Positions 24,564 through 33,496 are shown, counted from the first letter of the stretch. The stretch: 64,000 nt of DNA from RBG-16-57-9 sp964462185 (GCA_964462185.1 CAYWWV010000004.1:15908-79907); one strand, 5' to 3'. The notes: generated by a model from the sequence alone, not told the origin. A program made the numbers and translations.

Positions 24564-24929
24564 TTACGACTGGTAAACCAGCTCCAGGGAAGCCCTCTCC
24601 GACTCCCCCCATAGAAGCCTCTGCACGAAGACCCCCAGCCGCTCCAGCCTTGCGGGCCTCCGATCCCTGATGGAGCCATAACTAATCAAACCCAGCTCCC
24701 TCAAGATCCTGGCGTTCAACTTAAGGGTGGAGAGGGGGATCCCATTTTCCCTTGAGAGGCGGTGTAGAAGACTCGTCAGGCTCTGGTCGTTGTTGGCTAA
24801 TTCCTTCAAGACTAGAAGCTGGTTGTCGTTAAGGGTTCGCAGAACTAGCTTACGGAGTCCATCGACCCCGTCGGCTGATATTGGAGTTGATGCACTTCCT
24901 TCACAACTCTTTGACTGCCACTCAGACAA
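24564..24929 (-). CDS. Small winged-helix regulator upstream of the histidine kinase
   Basis: 121 residues. The core LNDNQLLVLKELANNDQSLT, SRENGIPLSTLKLNARILRE and LGLISYGSIRD fits an ArsR/MarR-like winged helix with a wing near 90. There is no receiver domain, so it is not a classical response regulator. It is 40 bp upstream of the histidine kinase on the same strand. TTG 24929 is directly after a TATA-like GATTTATATT, so the true start may be further inside. Confidence 0.6.
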   Translation of the reverse strand: MSEWQSKSCEGSASTPISADGVDGLRKLVLRTLNDNQLLVLKELANNDQSLTSLLHRLSRENGIPLSTLKLNARILRELGLISYGSIRDRRPARLERLGVFVQRLLWGESERASLELVYQS

Positions 24930-25011
24930 TATAAATCATGTGGGCAACTAAACCTAGCCATCAGAGGATTAAAACCAATGCTTAAATAAAATAAGCCAAA
25001 CGAAGGACGAG

Positions 25012-25536
25012 TTGACAAAACTCGATACCCGCCGCATAACGGGAACCGCGATTATGGCGGCCCTAGTAATTCTATTTGACTACACCTTAAGGTATTCGGG
25101 GTTAAAGATCATCTTCCCCTGGTACCCCAACCTAAAGTTCGACTTCACAGGCATACCCATAACCCTAAGCCTCCTCCTATACGGATACCCATCGGCGGCA
25201 ACCACCTCCCTAGTCGCAGGATTGGGCATCCTCGCCAGAAGCGGAAATATGGTGTCCTCCACCATGAAAACCCTGGCGGAACTCCTCCAAGTCACTGGGC
25301 TCAGCCTCGGCAAATACGAGAAAAGACCGCTACTAGGAGGAGTTATAGGAATAGCATGCAGGGTTGTAGGAATGACAGCAGTAAACCTACTCATCCTACC
25401 CAAGGCCTACGGACTCCCCCATCGGGCTGTGATAAGCTTATTACCCCTCATAGCCCTCTTCAACACCCTCCAAGGAATCCTAAACATAGCTATCTCCGCA
25501 TACCTATACACCGCCACCAAGAGAAGACTAGGCTAG
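25012..25536 (+). CDS. ECF transporter S-component-like membrane protein
   Basis: 174 residues with about five or six membrane segments. The early LKFDFTGIPITLSLLLYGY block after the first helix resembles RibU/FolT-type substrate-binding (S) subunits of energy-coupling-factor vitamin transporters. No EcfA or EcfT genes are in the window, as is usual for S subunits that share a common module. The hydrolase 53 bp downstream may process the imported compound. TTG 25012 has AAGGACGA as Shine-Dalgarno. Confidence 0.7.
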   Translation: MTKLDTRRITGTAIMAALVILFDYTLRYSGLKIIFPWYPNLKFDFTGIPITLSLLLYGYPSAATTSLVAGLGILARSGNMVSSTMKTLAELLQVTGLSLGKYEKRPLLGGVIGIACRVVGMTAVNLLILPKAYGLPHRAVISLLPLIALFNTLQGILNIAISAYLYTATKRRLG

Positions 25537-25589
25537 GCGGTTGTAACTGGTTTTAAAACCATATACGCCACTAAATAAATGGTGTCTGT

Positions 25590-27014
25590 TTGAAAGAGAC
25601 AGCCTACCAATGGGTAGACGAAAACGAGAAAGAGATCATCGAGTGGAGCGACACCGTTTGGGGTTTCGCCGAGCTAGGACTACTCGAATACAAGACCTCA
25701 AAGTACCTATCAGAGATACTAGAGAAACACGGTTTCCATGTGGAGAGGGGTGTGGCTGATATGCCCACCGCCTTCGTAGGTAGTTGGAGCAATGGAGAGG
25801 GGCCAACCCTCGGCATACTGGGGGAGCTGGACGCCTTAGCTGGCTTAAGCCAGAAAGCCGTCCCCTGGAAGGAGCCCATCGAGGAGGGAGCACCTGGCCA
25901 CGGCTGTGGACACAACATATACGGCGCAGGCGCGGTGGCAGCTGGCATAGCCTTGAAGACAGCCATGGAGGAACACAACATAGGGGGAACCATCAAAGTC
26001 TATGGGTGCCCCGCCGAGGAGACCCTAGTGGGAAAGGTCTGGATGGTGAGACATGGACTCTTCGAAGGAGTAGACGCAGTCCTGGCACACCACCCTGGAA
26101 GCGCAAACACCGCGGGCACAGGCAGCAGCAACGCCATGAACAGCTTCAAAGTTCACTTCTACGGCCGCACCGCCCACAGCGCAGGGGACCCCGAGAACGG
26201 GATAAGCGCTCTTGACGCCGTGGAGCTCATGAGCAACGGAGTCAACTTCATGAGGGAGCATATCATCGAGAAGGCCCGCGTCCACTACATCCACGAGGAG
26301 TGCGGAGGACAACCTAACGTGGTGCCTGCCTATGCACGCACGTGGTACTATGTGCGGGCACCTGAGCGCAGCCAGGTGGAGGAGATATACGCCTGGGTCC
26401 TGGACATCATCAAAGGAGCTGACCTCATGGCTCGAACCAAAAGCCGCGTGGAGTTTCTAACAGGATGCTACAATAAAATACCCAACAAGGTGCTCGCGGA
26501 CCTAGTGGTGAGCCAGATGCGGGAGATAGGGGCGCCCAAGCACACCGAGGAGGAGCTGGAGTTCGCCGATAAAATGGCGGAGACCATCGACATCGAGAAA
26601 AAAATGAACAGCCTCCAAAAGTCCAACAGGCCTGACTGGGAGAAGCTGCGAGACGTGCACTTCGACGAGAGAGTCCTCGACGACTATAGGGCGGGCTTGG
26701 TAGGTGCGGGCAGCACTGATGTGAGCGATGTCAGCTGGGTTACACCCACCGTGGAGTTCAACACCACATGCTGCATGCTAGGAACGCCGGGCCACAGCTG
26801 GCAGTTCGTGGCCCAGAACGGCATGAGCATCGGCCACAAAGGATTAATATTCAGCACCAAGGTCCACGCAGCAACAGCGCTGGAGCTTCTCACCAAGCCA
26901 GAGCTCCTAAAGGCTGTGAAGGATGAGTGGCTGGAGAGATTGGGCGGAAGAACCTACAAGCCACCCATCCCCCTCGACTTGAAACCCCCACTAGACCAAT
27001 TGAAGAAGGACTAA
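25590..27014 (+). CDS. AbgB-like M20 amidohydrolase (aminobenzoyl-glutamate hydrolase family)
   Basis: 474 residues of the M20D peptidase family. Metal-site segments are GHGCGHNIYG, CPAEETLVGK (the Glu pair), DAVLAHHPG and the late GTPGHSWQFVAQNGMSIGHKG. The dimerisation lid lies between about 185 and 320 (SFKVHFYGRTAHSAGDPE). AbgB cleaves p-aminobenzoyl-glutamate; relatives act on amino-acid conjugates. It follows an ECF S-component-like gene, so uptake and hydrolysis of a conjugated vitamin or folate fragment is a reasonable guess. The start is TTG 25590. Confidence 0.9.
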   Translation: MKETAYQWVDENEKEIIEWSDTVWGFAELGLLEYKTSKYLSEILEKHGFHVERGVADMPTAFVGSWSNGEGPTLGILGELDALAGLSQKAVPWKEPIEEGAPGHGCGHNIYGAGAVAAGIALKTAMEEHNIGGTIKVYGCPAEETLVGKVWMVRHGLFEGVDAVLAHHPGSANTAGTGSSNAMNSFKVHFYGRTAHSAGDPENGISALDAVELMSNGVNFMREHIIEKARVHYIHEECGGQPNVVPAYARTWYYVRAPERSQVEEIYAWVLDIIKGADLMARTKSRVEFLTGCYNKIPNKVLADLVVSQMREIGAPKHTEEELEFADKMAETIDIEKKMNSLQKSNRPDWEKLRDVHFDERVLDDYRAGLVGAGSTDVSDVSWVTPTVEFNTTCCMLGTPGHSWQFVAQNGMSIGHKGLIFSTKVHAATALELLTKPELLKAVKDEWLERLGGRTYKPPIPLDLKPPLDQLKKD

Positions 27015-27020
27015 CCCCCT

Positions 27021-27030
27021 CTTTATTTTT
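27021..27030 (+). terminator. Oligo-T terminator after the AbgB-like gene
   Basis: CTTTATTTTT follows the stop codon by 7 nt. Archaeal polymerase releases at T-rich stretches without a hairpin. Confidence 0.4.
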
Positions 27031-27057
27031 AAACCCCTAAAACAAATTGGTATCAGA

Positions 27058-27612
27058 TTGATCGAGCCCTACATCATCGTTCTCTCCTCTGTAATCCTAG
27101 CTGCCTGCAACTTCGCCCTTTGGATGCTGCTGTTTGATGAGGAGTTCTACCATTTGTTGGAGAGCCATGAGGGCAGGGTGAGGGAGCAGTTGAGAAGGGA
27201 GAACGAGGAATTTGTTGAGAAGATGAAGGGTATTTTGGAGTTGGACCCTGAGGCGGTGGAGGTGGTGGGGTTCGGGGAGAACTGGAAGAAGAGACTGGAG
27301 AGAATAAACAACTTGAAGAGAGAGGTGGAGGATTTGAGGCGGAGAACAGTTTGGGTCTACTACTGGGGGATTGCGTCCCTCTTCACAGCTTCAACGGGGC
27401 TTCTCTTGCCCAAAGGATTGGAAATTGGAGGGTTTACCCTGTATCCCACGGCCCTGGGTTGGTGGCTGCTCGTCATCGGGGTTCTAGTGATGGTGGGACT
27501 CTTAGTCCACTACCAGGTTATAGAAAACACCATCCAACCCACCCCCCAAGGCAAACCCATACCAGCAGATCAAGGCCCCCTTGAAAACATGCGGAAAAGA
27601 CTACCACTCTAA
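27058..27612 (+). CDS. Membrane protein with cytosolic coiled coil, unknown
   Basis: 184 residues. An N-terminal helix (IIVLSSVILAACNFALWMLL) is followed by a highly charged segment (about 30-95) predicted to be coiled coil, then two more membrane helices (VYYWGIASLFTASTGLLL and LGWWLLVIGVLVMVGLLV). No family recognised. TTG 27058 is the only plausible start. Its end overlaps the convergent DNA ligase by 12 bp. Confidence 0.6.
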   Translation: MIEPYIIVLSSVILAACNFALWMLLFDEEFYHLLESHEGRVREQLRRENEEFVEKMKGILELDPEAVEVVGFGENWKKRLERINNLKREVEDLRRRTVWVYYWGIASLFTASTGLLLPKGLEIGGFTLYPTALGWWLLVIGVLVMVGLLVHYQVIENTIQPTPQGKPIPADQGPLENMRKRLPL

Positions 27613-29181
27613 CCGGTCCTTGAATCGAAACTGGTTTTCGTAAACCCTGGAAACATCCTGGATGGTGTTGGCCTCACTAGCCTTTTTATCAACCCTAATA
27701 CCTTTGATTCTGGCAAACCTCAAAGCAAACCCGGACTCGTAGTTGGGGCTACGCTGCACCTCATCGAATGCCACCTCCACCACCAGCTCAGGCCTCACAA
27801 AAACAGTGCCCCTGGACTCTTCTATCTTCAACCCTAGAAGATAATCCGTCATCCAACGAAACTCCTCATCAGTAAGCCCCTTGAAAGTTTTACCCACGGG
27901 GAGGAAACCCCTTGGGGACCTCGCCCCCAGGTGGTAGTTGCTCAGCCATCCACGCCTCCTACCACTCCCCCAGTCGGCAGCCAAGACAACCAAGTCCAAT
28001 GTCTCCGAGGCCTTCACCTTCAACCAATGGCCCCCCCTCGAGCCCGGCTCGTAGGGGCTTGAAAGCCTCTTAGCCACCAAACCCTCATGGCCCTTACGGA
28101 TGCTCTGGGCCAACAAAGCCTCCACCTCTCGGGGGTTGTCCGACACCACTCTACGGGTTAAGAGCTCAGGGGGTATTGTTTCCTCCAGCATCTTCCAGCG
28201 TTCATCATAGGGTTGGTCTACCAGGCTCTGACCATCAAGGTACAGGATGTCGAAGAAAAAGGGTTTTAGAGGTATCTCCACGGATTTCTCGGAGACCCTT
28301 TTCACACGCCCCAGACGTCTCATGGCCTCCTGGAAGGGTAGGGGCCTATTGTTTGGGCCGAAAGCAACAGCTTCTCCATCCAGTATCAGGCTTTCTCCAG
28401 GAACCCGTTTAACCAATTGCACTACATCAGGGACACGTCCAGTGATATCCTTCAAGCTCCTAGAGTATACCTGGACCTTGGAACCCGACTTGTGGACCTG
28501 GATACGAGCTCCATCATACTTGAACTCGAAGGCTGCTCTTCCTCCTAACCTCTCTAAGGCCTCCTCTGGTGAGTAGGCGGTCTGGGTGAGCATGGGTTTG
28601 ATGGGGGTGAACAGTGAGGGCCCTAACTCCTGCAAGCTTTGGGGGCCCTCGAAAAACGCCTTCTTCGCCACCACAGAGAGGTCTCCTGTGAACATGTAGG
28701 CCCGTCTGACTAGGTTTGTGGGGTTTCCCGAGACTTTTGATATGCTTTCCAAGAGAATCCCCTCGCTAGCACCAATCCTCATCTCCCCCAACAGTATCCT
28801 GGTCAACACCTCTCTCTCCAAAGAGGTCATACGGCTCGTTAAGCCGGTGAGCAACCGCTGTTTCTCCCTCATACTACCAGCACCTTGGGCATCTGCAACT
28901 CTGAGGAGAACCCGGTAAACCTCCACCACCGAGACCTTTTTCCCATCCAGGGTGGCTTGAAAGCCTCCTCTCTCTAGCCGTCCAAGCCTCCTCCAACCCA
29001 AATTCAAGGGCTTACCAAGTCTTCCAAAGAAGCCAGCCCCCAACAATAACGCAACGAAGGGTTCCAGTTCCTCCTTTGACAGACCCTTCATAAATTTGGC
29101 TAGGAGGGCTGTCTTCTCATTCCTACGAGGGGTGTTCTCCAGTAATAGACATAGCTTCGCAAAATCGAGGAAGGGGGTCAG
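27601..29181 (-). CDS. lig: ATP-dependent DNA ligase; non-ATG start likely
   Basis: The nick-sealing lysine lies in motif I EFKYDGARIQVH; motif III FFFDILYLDG, motif IV EGLVAKRL and motif V HWLKVKASETLDLV follow, then the OB domain. ATG 29091 would remove the start of the DNA-binding domain: the frame continues upstream as TPFLDFAKLCLLLEN and RRNEKTALLAKFMKGLS, matching the normal archaeal N-terminus. That stretch has no ATG, GTG or TTG before TAA 29203-29205. CTG 29181 is the best candidate; a TTTAAAA box lies about 23 nt ahead of it. Product certain, start uncertain. Confidence 0.9.
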   Translation of the reverse strand: MTPFLDFAKLCLLLENTPRRNEKTALLAKFMKGLSKEELEPFVALLLGAGFFGRLGKPLNLGWRRLGRLERGGFQATLDGKKVSVVEVYRVLLRVADAQGAGSMREKQRLLTGLTSRMTSLEREVLTRILLGEMRIGASEGILLESISKVSGNPTNLVRRAYMFTGDLSVVAKKAFFEGPQSLQELGPSLFTPIKPMLTQTAYSPEEALERLGGRAAFEFKYDGARIQVHKSGSKVQVYSRSLKDITGRVPDVVQLVKRVPGESLILDGEAVAFGPNNRPLPFQEAMRRLGRVKRVSEKSVEIPLKPFFFDILYLDGQSLVDQPYDERWKMLEETIPPELLTRRVVSDNPREVEALLAQSIRKGHEGLVAKRLSSPYEPGSRGGHWLKVKASETLDLVVLAADWGSGRRRGWLSNYHLGARSPRGFLPVGKTFKGLTDEEFRWMTDYLLGLKIEESRGTVFVRPELVVEVAFDEVQRSPNYESGFALRFARIKGIRVDKKASEANTIQDVSRVYENQFRFKDRLEW

Positions 29182-29243
29182 CGTGGCTCCATCCTGAGGG
29201 TTTTAAACCTGTTTAGGATGCTCTATTTCTCTCCCCAGGGGGT

Positions 29244-30455
29244 TTAAAGCGTTCCCCCTGAGAGGAGGTATGCCCCTAGGTGGTATGTGATCCCAATCAA
29301 GTAGAGGATTAGGCAGCTGGGGGCTAGCCTTCTGATGACCGACCTTAAATCGGATTTAAAATAGTTGTTTGATAGGACCAGGCAGAGGTGTAGGGGGGAG
29401 GAGATGTAGGCGCATGTTATCCCGAGGAAGATCACGCTGACTAGGTGGATGTTAGGGGGTCCTAGTAGAGGTAGTAGGATGGGGAATGATACGCCCACAC
29501 CCATTGCTGGGGAACCCGAGATGGAGCCTACCAGTAGGGGTAGGATGATGATGACCAGCAGCCAAGGGATTCCTGCCTCGATTACCGAGCCCAGAAACAC
29601 GGCCATCGAATCGGTGGTTTCGATTACATCCCTCAAGTAGAGCATGGAGAAAACGGTTAAAGCCAGCTCCCAGTTCAAACCAGTTTTAAACAACCTAAAG
29701 GCTTTCCTCGCTTCCACACCTCCCAGCGCAAAAGCCGAGAGAATTCCAGTCAAGAGGGAGAGCCAGACGGGGACCCGTAGAAGGGTTAGAGCAACCGTTA
29801 AAACGATGGGGAAAACACCTCTGAGCCTCTTTAGTTCTATTTCTTTTCTCCCAGGGGAGCCCCTAGTTCTAGTGATGTATCCACGCCCAAACAATACACC
29901 TATGAAAACCATAACCAAGAACAACGGAGACTGAACCCCTAACCACTCGGAGACCGTGAAACCCGAGAGGGTTGTCGCCAGGAGGGTGGAGCTTGTAATG
30001 GGGTTGATCCAGTAGAGAAGGTGTCGGAACCAAACATTGTAAAACGTCTTGCCTTCAGGGCTCAAACCGAGCCTGTCTGCCTCCCCTTCTATGAAGGGAG
30101 CTGACATCAAAGCGCCCCCAGGCATGGACAGAAAACCAAATAGAGCTGGTATCGAAGCGATCACAGCGCTCCCTGGTAGAATCTTTCCCAGCTCATCTAT
30201 GAAGCCTGTGAGAAGGCCGGTTTCCTTCAATACCAACCCCAAAACCGAGATCAAAACCACCGAGGGAACAAGATTCAAAGCGCTTCGGCTAATGGCCGTC
30301 TCGTGGAGGACCTCTAAGAGAAATATCCAGCCCTCACCCGAGGAGACCCCGATGATGATCGAGGCCGCGAAGAGGGCGTAGTAAAACTTTACGCCTTTAA
30401 TCCTCAAAGTTATTAGAGCAATAAATGCTGCTAAGAGTCCCAAAGTTCCAAACAT
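29244..30455 (-). CDS. DUF401 family membrane permease
   Basis: 403 residues with about ten to eleven membrane segments. FLSMPGGALMSAPFIEGEAD, RHLLYWINPITSSTLL and the C-terminal ITCAYISSPLHLCLVLSNNYF are hallmarks of this archaeal/thermophile family, related to the ion-transporter superfamily and often described as possible antiporters. The transported substrate is unknown. It stands alone, about 60 bp upstream of DNA ligase. Confidence 0.85.
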   Translation of the reverse strand: MFGTLGLLAAFIALITLRIKGVKFYYALFAASIIIGVSSGEGWIFLLEVLHETAISRSALNLVPSVVLISVLGLVLKETGLLTGFIDELGKILPGSAVIASIPALFGFLSMPGGALMSAPFIEGEADRLGLSPEGKTFYNVWFRHLLYWINPITSSTLLATTLSGFTVSEWLGVQSPLFLVMVFIGVLFGRGYITRTRGSPGRKEIELKRLRGVFPIVLTVALTLLRVPVWLSLLTGILSAFALGGVEARKAFRLFKTGLNWELALTVFSMLYLRDVIETTDSMAVFLGSVIEAGIPWLLVIIILPLLVGSISGSPAMGVGVSFPILLPLLGPPNIHLVSVIFLGITCAYISSPLHLCLVLSNNYFKSDLRSVIRRLAPSCLILYLIGITYHLGAYLLSGGTL

Positions 30456-30586
30456 GTGATTACCAGCGCTGCCAGAGAATCCCCAAAATCCCCTATATAA
30501 ATATCCACTACCTCCCTTAACCCCGGCGAAATCTCCTAAAGCCTAAATACCATGAAACAACCAGATATTATACTCCGGTGCCCCAG

Positions 30587-31120
30587 ATGAACACGGCAGA
30601 GAAAGTGGACATCTTAGACCTCTTGATCGACGTATTGATGGAACACGAAAGAAGGCTCAACGATATATCGGAGAGAATCGAGGCTTTGCTTAATTCGTTG
30701 GCTGAGACTATTGAACCTCAAGAGATGGAGGAGGCACCTGAGCCTGAGGCACCAATTCCCAGAGAGATTAAGGTTCTAATAGTGGATGACGACGAGTTCC
30801 TAGTTGACACGTTCCAATTGCTCTTGGAGGACTCTGGATTCGAGGTAGACACAGCGCTTACGGGGAGCCAAGCACTGGTGATGGCCTCTAGGAGGAGTTA
30901 CGACTTGGCCATCTTGGATTATAAGCTCCCAGACATGACTGGCGTACAACTATCCAATGAGTTGAAAAAGCGGACAAGAGACATTAATACGATACTATTA
31001 ACGGGCCAGGTAGAGGCCTATGGGGACGGCCTGCTTGATGGGGTTTCCGATGGAGTGCTTCTTAAGCCGGTGAGCCCTGAAGAGTTGATTAAGATAACGG
31101 AGAAGTTGGGGAAGGGTTAG
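30587..31120 (+). CDS. Response regulator receiver protein with N-terminal helical segment
   Basis: 177 residues from ATG 30587. Residues 1-60 are a charged helix plus Pro/Glu-rich linker; residues 61-177 are one REC domain with the acidic pocket VDDDE, phospho-acceptor D111 (AILDYKLPDMTG), the switch Thr in LLTG and K160 (LLKPVSPEE). No output domain follows, so the helix may dimerise or bind a partner. Two-component partners could include the PAS kinase at 23409. A TATTATACT box precedes it. Confidence 0.9.
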   Translation: MNTAEKVDILDLLIDVLMEHERRLNDISERIEALLNSLAETIEPQEMEEAPEPEAPIPREIKVLIVDDDEFLVDTFQLLLEDSGFEVDTALTGSQALVMASRRSYDLAILDYKLPDMTGVQLSNELKKRTRDINTILLTGQVEAYGDGLLDGVSDGVLLKPVSPEELIKITEKLGKG

Positions 31121-31434
31121 TTCAGTCTTTCTAGCCTGGACTCGATCACTGCTTTTGGGAGAGCCCCTAGGGTCTTGTCCACTAGAACGCCGTTCTTGAA
31201 GTAGAGTAAGGTGGGTATACTCATGATGCCGAATCGCATTGCTGTGGCCCTGTTTTGGTCCACGTTTAGTTTTCCAAATTTTACATCGGTTTTCTCTTGG
31301 GCCAGCTCATCTATTATTGGGGCTAGCATCCTGCAGGGGGCACACCATGCTGCCCAGCAGTCAACCACGGCCTTCTCATGGGTTTTTACAAACTCGTCGA
31401 GGGTCTCGTCTGTGATTTCTATTGGTTTAGACAT
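31117..31434 (-). CDS. trxA: Thioredoxin
   Basis: 105 residues from ATG 31434. The active site is WCAPC (C31, C34), with cis-Pro in MSIPTLLYF and the VVDCWAAWCAPCRMLAP core. It reduces protein disulfides in the cytoplasm. The gene shares a single TATA-like box (31458-31468) with the divergent HTH gene. Confidence 0.95.
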   Translation of the reverse strand: MSKPIEITDETLDEFVKTHEKAVVDCWAAWCAPCRMLAPIIDELAQEKTDVKFGKLNVDQNRATAMRFGIMSIPTLLYFKNGVLVDKTLGALPKAVIESRLERLN

Positions 31435-31457
31435 ATTGTTCCATGTTTGGATGAGGA

Positions 31458-31468
31458 AAATATAAAGG
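31458..31468. promoter_or_regulatory. Shared TATA element between thioredoxin and the HTH gene
   Basis: AAATATAAAGG is the only A/T box between the divergent starts ATG 31434 (minus) and ATG 31499 (plus). It is about 29 and 36 nt from them, so one near-symmetric element could serve both directions. Confidence 0.4.
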
Positions 31469-31498
31469 TATTTAGAGGTGTTCACCATCTTTGAACAT

Positions 31499-31885
31499 AT
31501 GGAGGTCTTCAACATAGTAAACGCCGAGACGGTGTCCGCGCAAACCCTCCTCAAATGCACCCTGGGGATAAGGCCTATAGAGATCAAAGCCTACTGCTTG
31601 CTGTTGCAGAGGGGGCCCTGTACCGTCCAAGAGGCTTCTAGGTTGCTGAATAGGAGTAGGTCGGCGACTCAGAGGATTTTGTTGAGTTTGGTTGAGAAGG
31701 GGTTGGCGGTTAGGGAGGAGGAGTTGATTGGTTTGGGGGGTTACAAGTATGTGTATAGGTCTGCGCCGGTGGGTCGGTTGAAGGCTGAGATTTTGAAGAA
31801 TTTGGAGGAGTGGTATGGGCGGATGTTGGTGGAGGTGGGTAGGTTGGATGAGAGTCTTAGGGATGTGGGTTGTGGGTTTGGTTAG
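31499..31885 (+). CDS. TrmB-like winged-helix regulator
   Basis: 128 residues. The helix-turn-helix is IRPIEIKAYCLLLQRGPCTV QEASRLLNRSRSATQ; the wing includes GLGGYKYVYRSAP. A C-terminal helix (RLKAEILKNLEEWYGRMLVE) may dimerise. No sugar-binding domain is present, so it is a short TrmB-type regulator. ATG 31499 suits the promoter better than GTG 31478. Codon usage changes inside the gene: third positions are C/A-rich before about 31,620 and T/G-rich after. Confidence 0.75.
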   Translation: MEVFNIVNAETVSAQTLLKCTLGIRPIEIKAYCLLLQRGPCTVQEASRLLNRSRSATQRILLSLVEKGLAVREEELIGLGGYKYVYRSAPVGRLKAEILKNLEEWYGRMLVEVGRLDESLRDVGCGFG

Positions 31886-31888
31886 GGT

Positions 31889-33271
31889 TTATGCTCTGGT
31901 TAGGTAGTGTTGGTATTCCCAGGGTGTGATTTGGGGTCTGCTGGCCGCCCACTCGACTTTCGTGTATTCCATGTAGTCTTGGAACTCTTGTTGTTTCAGC
32001 TCCAGTAGGTTCCTGTAGAGGAAATCGCCTAGGATTTTTTCGAGGGTTTGGTCTTCTTGGAAGTTCTCGGTGGCTTCTCCCAGGTGTTCGGGGAGGAGTT
32101 CGATTTCTTTTTCCTTGAGGTCTTTGGGTGTGAGGTGGTATATGTTGTCTTGGATGGGGTCCATGGGCTCGATTTTTTTCTCCATGCCTTCGAGGCCGGC
32201 TTTAAGGAGGACGACGGCTGCCAGGTAGGGGTTGCAGCTGGGGTCGGGGTGTCGGTATTCTATTCTGGTGACCTTGTTGGCGTCCCCTGGTGCGAGGGGG
32301 ACTCGGATGAGGGCGCTTCTGTTGGCGTATCCCCAGGTGATGTATACGGGGGCCTCGTAGTGGGGTACTAGGCGTTTGTAGCTGTTGACCAGGGGGGTCA
32401 CCACCAGGCTGAGGGCTCTCGCGTGTTTCAGCAGGCCTCCTATGTAGTGGATGGCGTCCTCGCTGAGCCCTGTCTCGGAGTTGGGGTCGCTGAAGAGGTT
32501 TCTCCCTGTTTCTAGGTCTATTAGGCTTTGGTGGATGTGGCAGCCGCTTCCGTTGACCCCCCAGAAGGGTTTGGGCATGAAGGTGGCTGTTACACCGTGT
32601 TTCTGGGCTATGGTTTTCACGGCCAGCTTGTAGAGGATTACGTTGTCGGCTGTTTTTAGGGCGTCGCTGTAGCGGAAGTTGATCTCTTGCTGGCCTTGGG
32701 CTACCTCGTGGTGGACTCGGTCGATCTGGAACCCCGCTGCCTCAAGGCACATCAGGGTCTCCAATTTGACCTCCTCCGTGGGGTCTAGGGGTGGGGCGTC
32801 GAAGTATCCTCCGCTGCCGTAGGGCTTGACTCCTTCCTCATCGGAGATCACATACATGAACTCCAGCTCTGGGCCTGTGTTGAACCCGTACCCCTTCTTC
32901 TCCAACTCGTCCATCGTCTTCTTCAGGCATCCCCGGGGGTCCCCTGGGAAGGGTGTCCCATCGGGGTTGCTCACATAGCAGAACATTAGGGCTATGCCTG
33001 GGGTCTCCCACATGGGCACTAGGAAGGTGTTTGGGTCGGGGTGGAGGTGGAGGTCGCTTCTGTTGACCTCTGCGAAGCCGGGTATGCTGCTCCCGTCGAA
33101 GGCTATTCCGACTTCGAGGCTTTCCCTGATCTGGTATTCGGGGATGAGCATTGCCCTGGGGGTTCCATTGGGGTCCACAACGATGAGCCGCACGTATTTG
33201 ATGTCGTGGGATTTGACTTTGGCCATCACCTGTTCCACATATTCGCCGTTGTTTAAGACGCTTGAAACCAT
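31889..33271 (-). CDS. glnA: Glutamine synthetase, type I
   Basis: 460 residues. Makes glutamine from glutamate, ammonia and ATP. Motifs: DGSSIPGFAEVNRSDLHLHP (latch region), GPELEFM, HHEVAQGQQEINFRY (metal-binding Glu residues), the ATP site KPFWGVNGSGCHIHQSL and RIEYRHPDPSCNPYLA. No adenylylation loop of the bacterial beta type is evident, so activity is probably controlled by feedback or transcription. A TATA box lies about 32 nt upstream, with two perfect palindromes before it and a divergent Lrp gene, suggesting regulation by that protein. Confidence 0.97.
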   Translation of the reverse strand: MVSSVLNNGEYVEQVMAKVKSHDIKYVRLIVVDPNGTPRAMLIPEYQIRESLEVGIAFDGSSIPGFAEVNRSDLHLHPDPNTFLVPMWETPGIALMFCYVSNPDGTPFPGDPRGCLKKTMDELEKKGYGFNTGPELEFMYVISDEEGVKPYGSGGYFDAPPLDPTEEVKLETLMCLEAAGFQIDRVHHEVAQGQQEINFRYSDALKTADNVILYKLAVKTIAQKHGVTATFMPKPFWGVNGSGCHIHQSLIDLETGRNLFSDPNSETGLSEDAIHYIGGLLKHARALSLVVTPLVNSYKRLVPHYEAPVYITWGYANRSALIRVPLAPGDANKVTRIEYRHPDPSCNPYLAAVVLLKAGLEGMEKKIEPMDPIQDNIYHLTPKDLKEKEIELLPEHLGEATENFQEDQTLEKILGDFLYRNLLELKQQEFQDYMEYTKVEWAASRPQITPWEYQHYLTRA

Positions 33272-33296
33272 AATAACGGTTACACCCGTACTTCAC

Positions 33297-33310
33297 AAAT
33301 ATATATTTTA
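33297..33310 (-). promoter_or_regulatory. TATA box of glnA
   Basis: AAATATATATTTTA is centred about 32 nt upstream of ATG 33271, leaving a leader of only a few bases. The 19-bp palindrome at 33324-33342 begins 14 bp beyond it. Confidence 0.6.
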
Positions 33311-33323
33311 TCCAAGATTTGTT

Positions 33324-33342
33324 AAACATTGGGCCAATGTTT
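33324..33342. promoter_or_regulatory. Palindrome 1 upstream of glnA (operator candidate)
   Basis: AAACATTGG and CCAATGTTT are perfect 9-bp arms around one G. The position is just upstream of the glnA TATA box, where an activator or a repressor interfering with TFB would bind. Confidence 0.65.
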
Positions 33343-33352
33343 CTAGGATTTT

Positions 33353-33368
33353 CTAAACATATGTTTAG
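33353..33368. promoter_or_regulatory. Palindrome 2 between glnA and lrp
   Basis: CTAAACATATGTTTAG is a perfect 16-bp palindrome containing the same AAACAT/ATGTTT half-sites as palindrome 1. The centres are 27-28 bp apart, suggesting two dimers side by side. Confidence 0.65.
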
Positions 33369-33452
33369 TTCTTAGATTTGGCCCATTGGGGGGTTGACGG
33401 CGTAAGTAAGCCACCCCCTCGCAACCGCCTAATAAATGTTAATCACGCGGCA

Positions 33453-33496
33453 AAATTAATATACATGTGTTTAGAAATTCTAGCATTTGTTAAACA
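33453..33496 (+). promoter_or_regulatory. Promoter and half-sites of the lrp gene
   Basis: AAATTAATATAC (33453-33464) is the TATA candidate. TGTTTA (33468-33473) and TAAACA (33491-33496) follow, inverted half-sites matching those of the two palindromes and lying across the expected transcription start. This fits autorepression. Confidence 0.5.
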
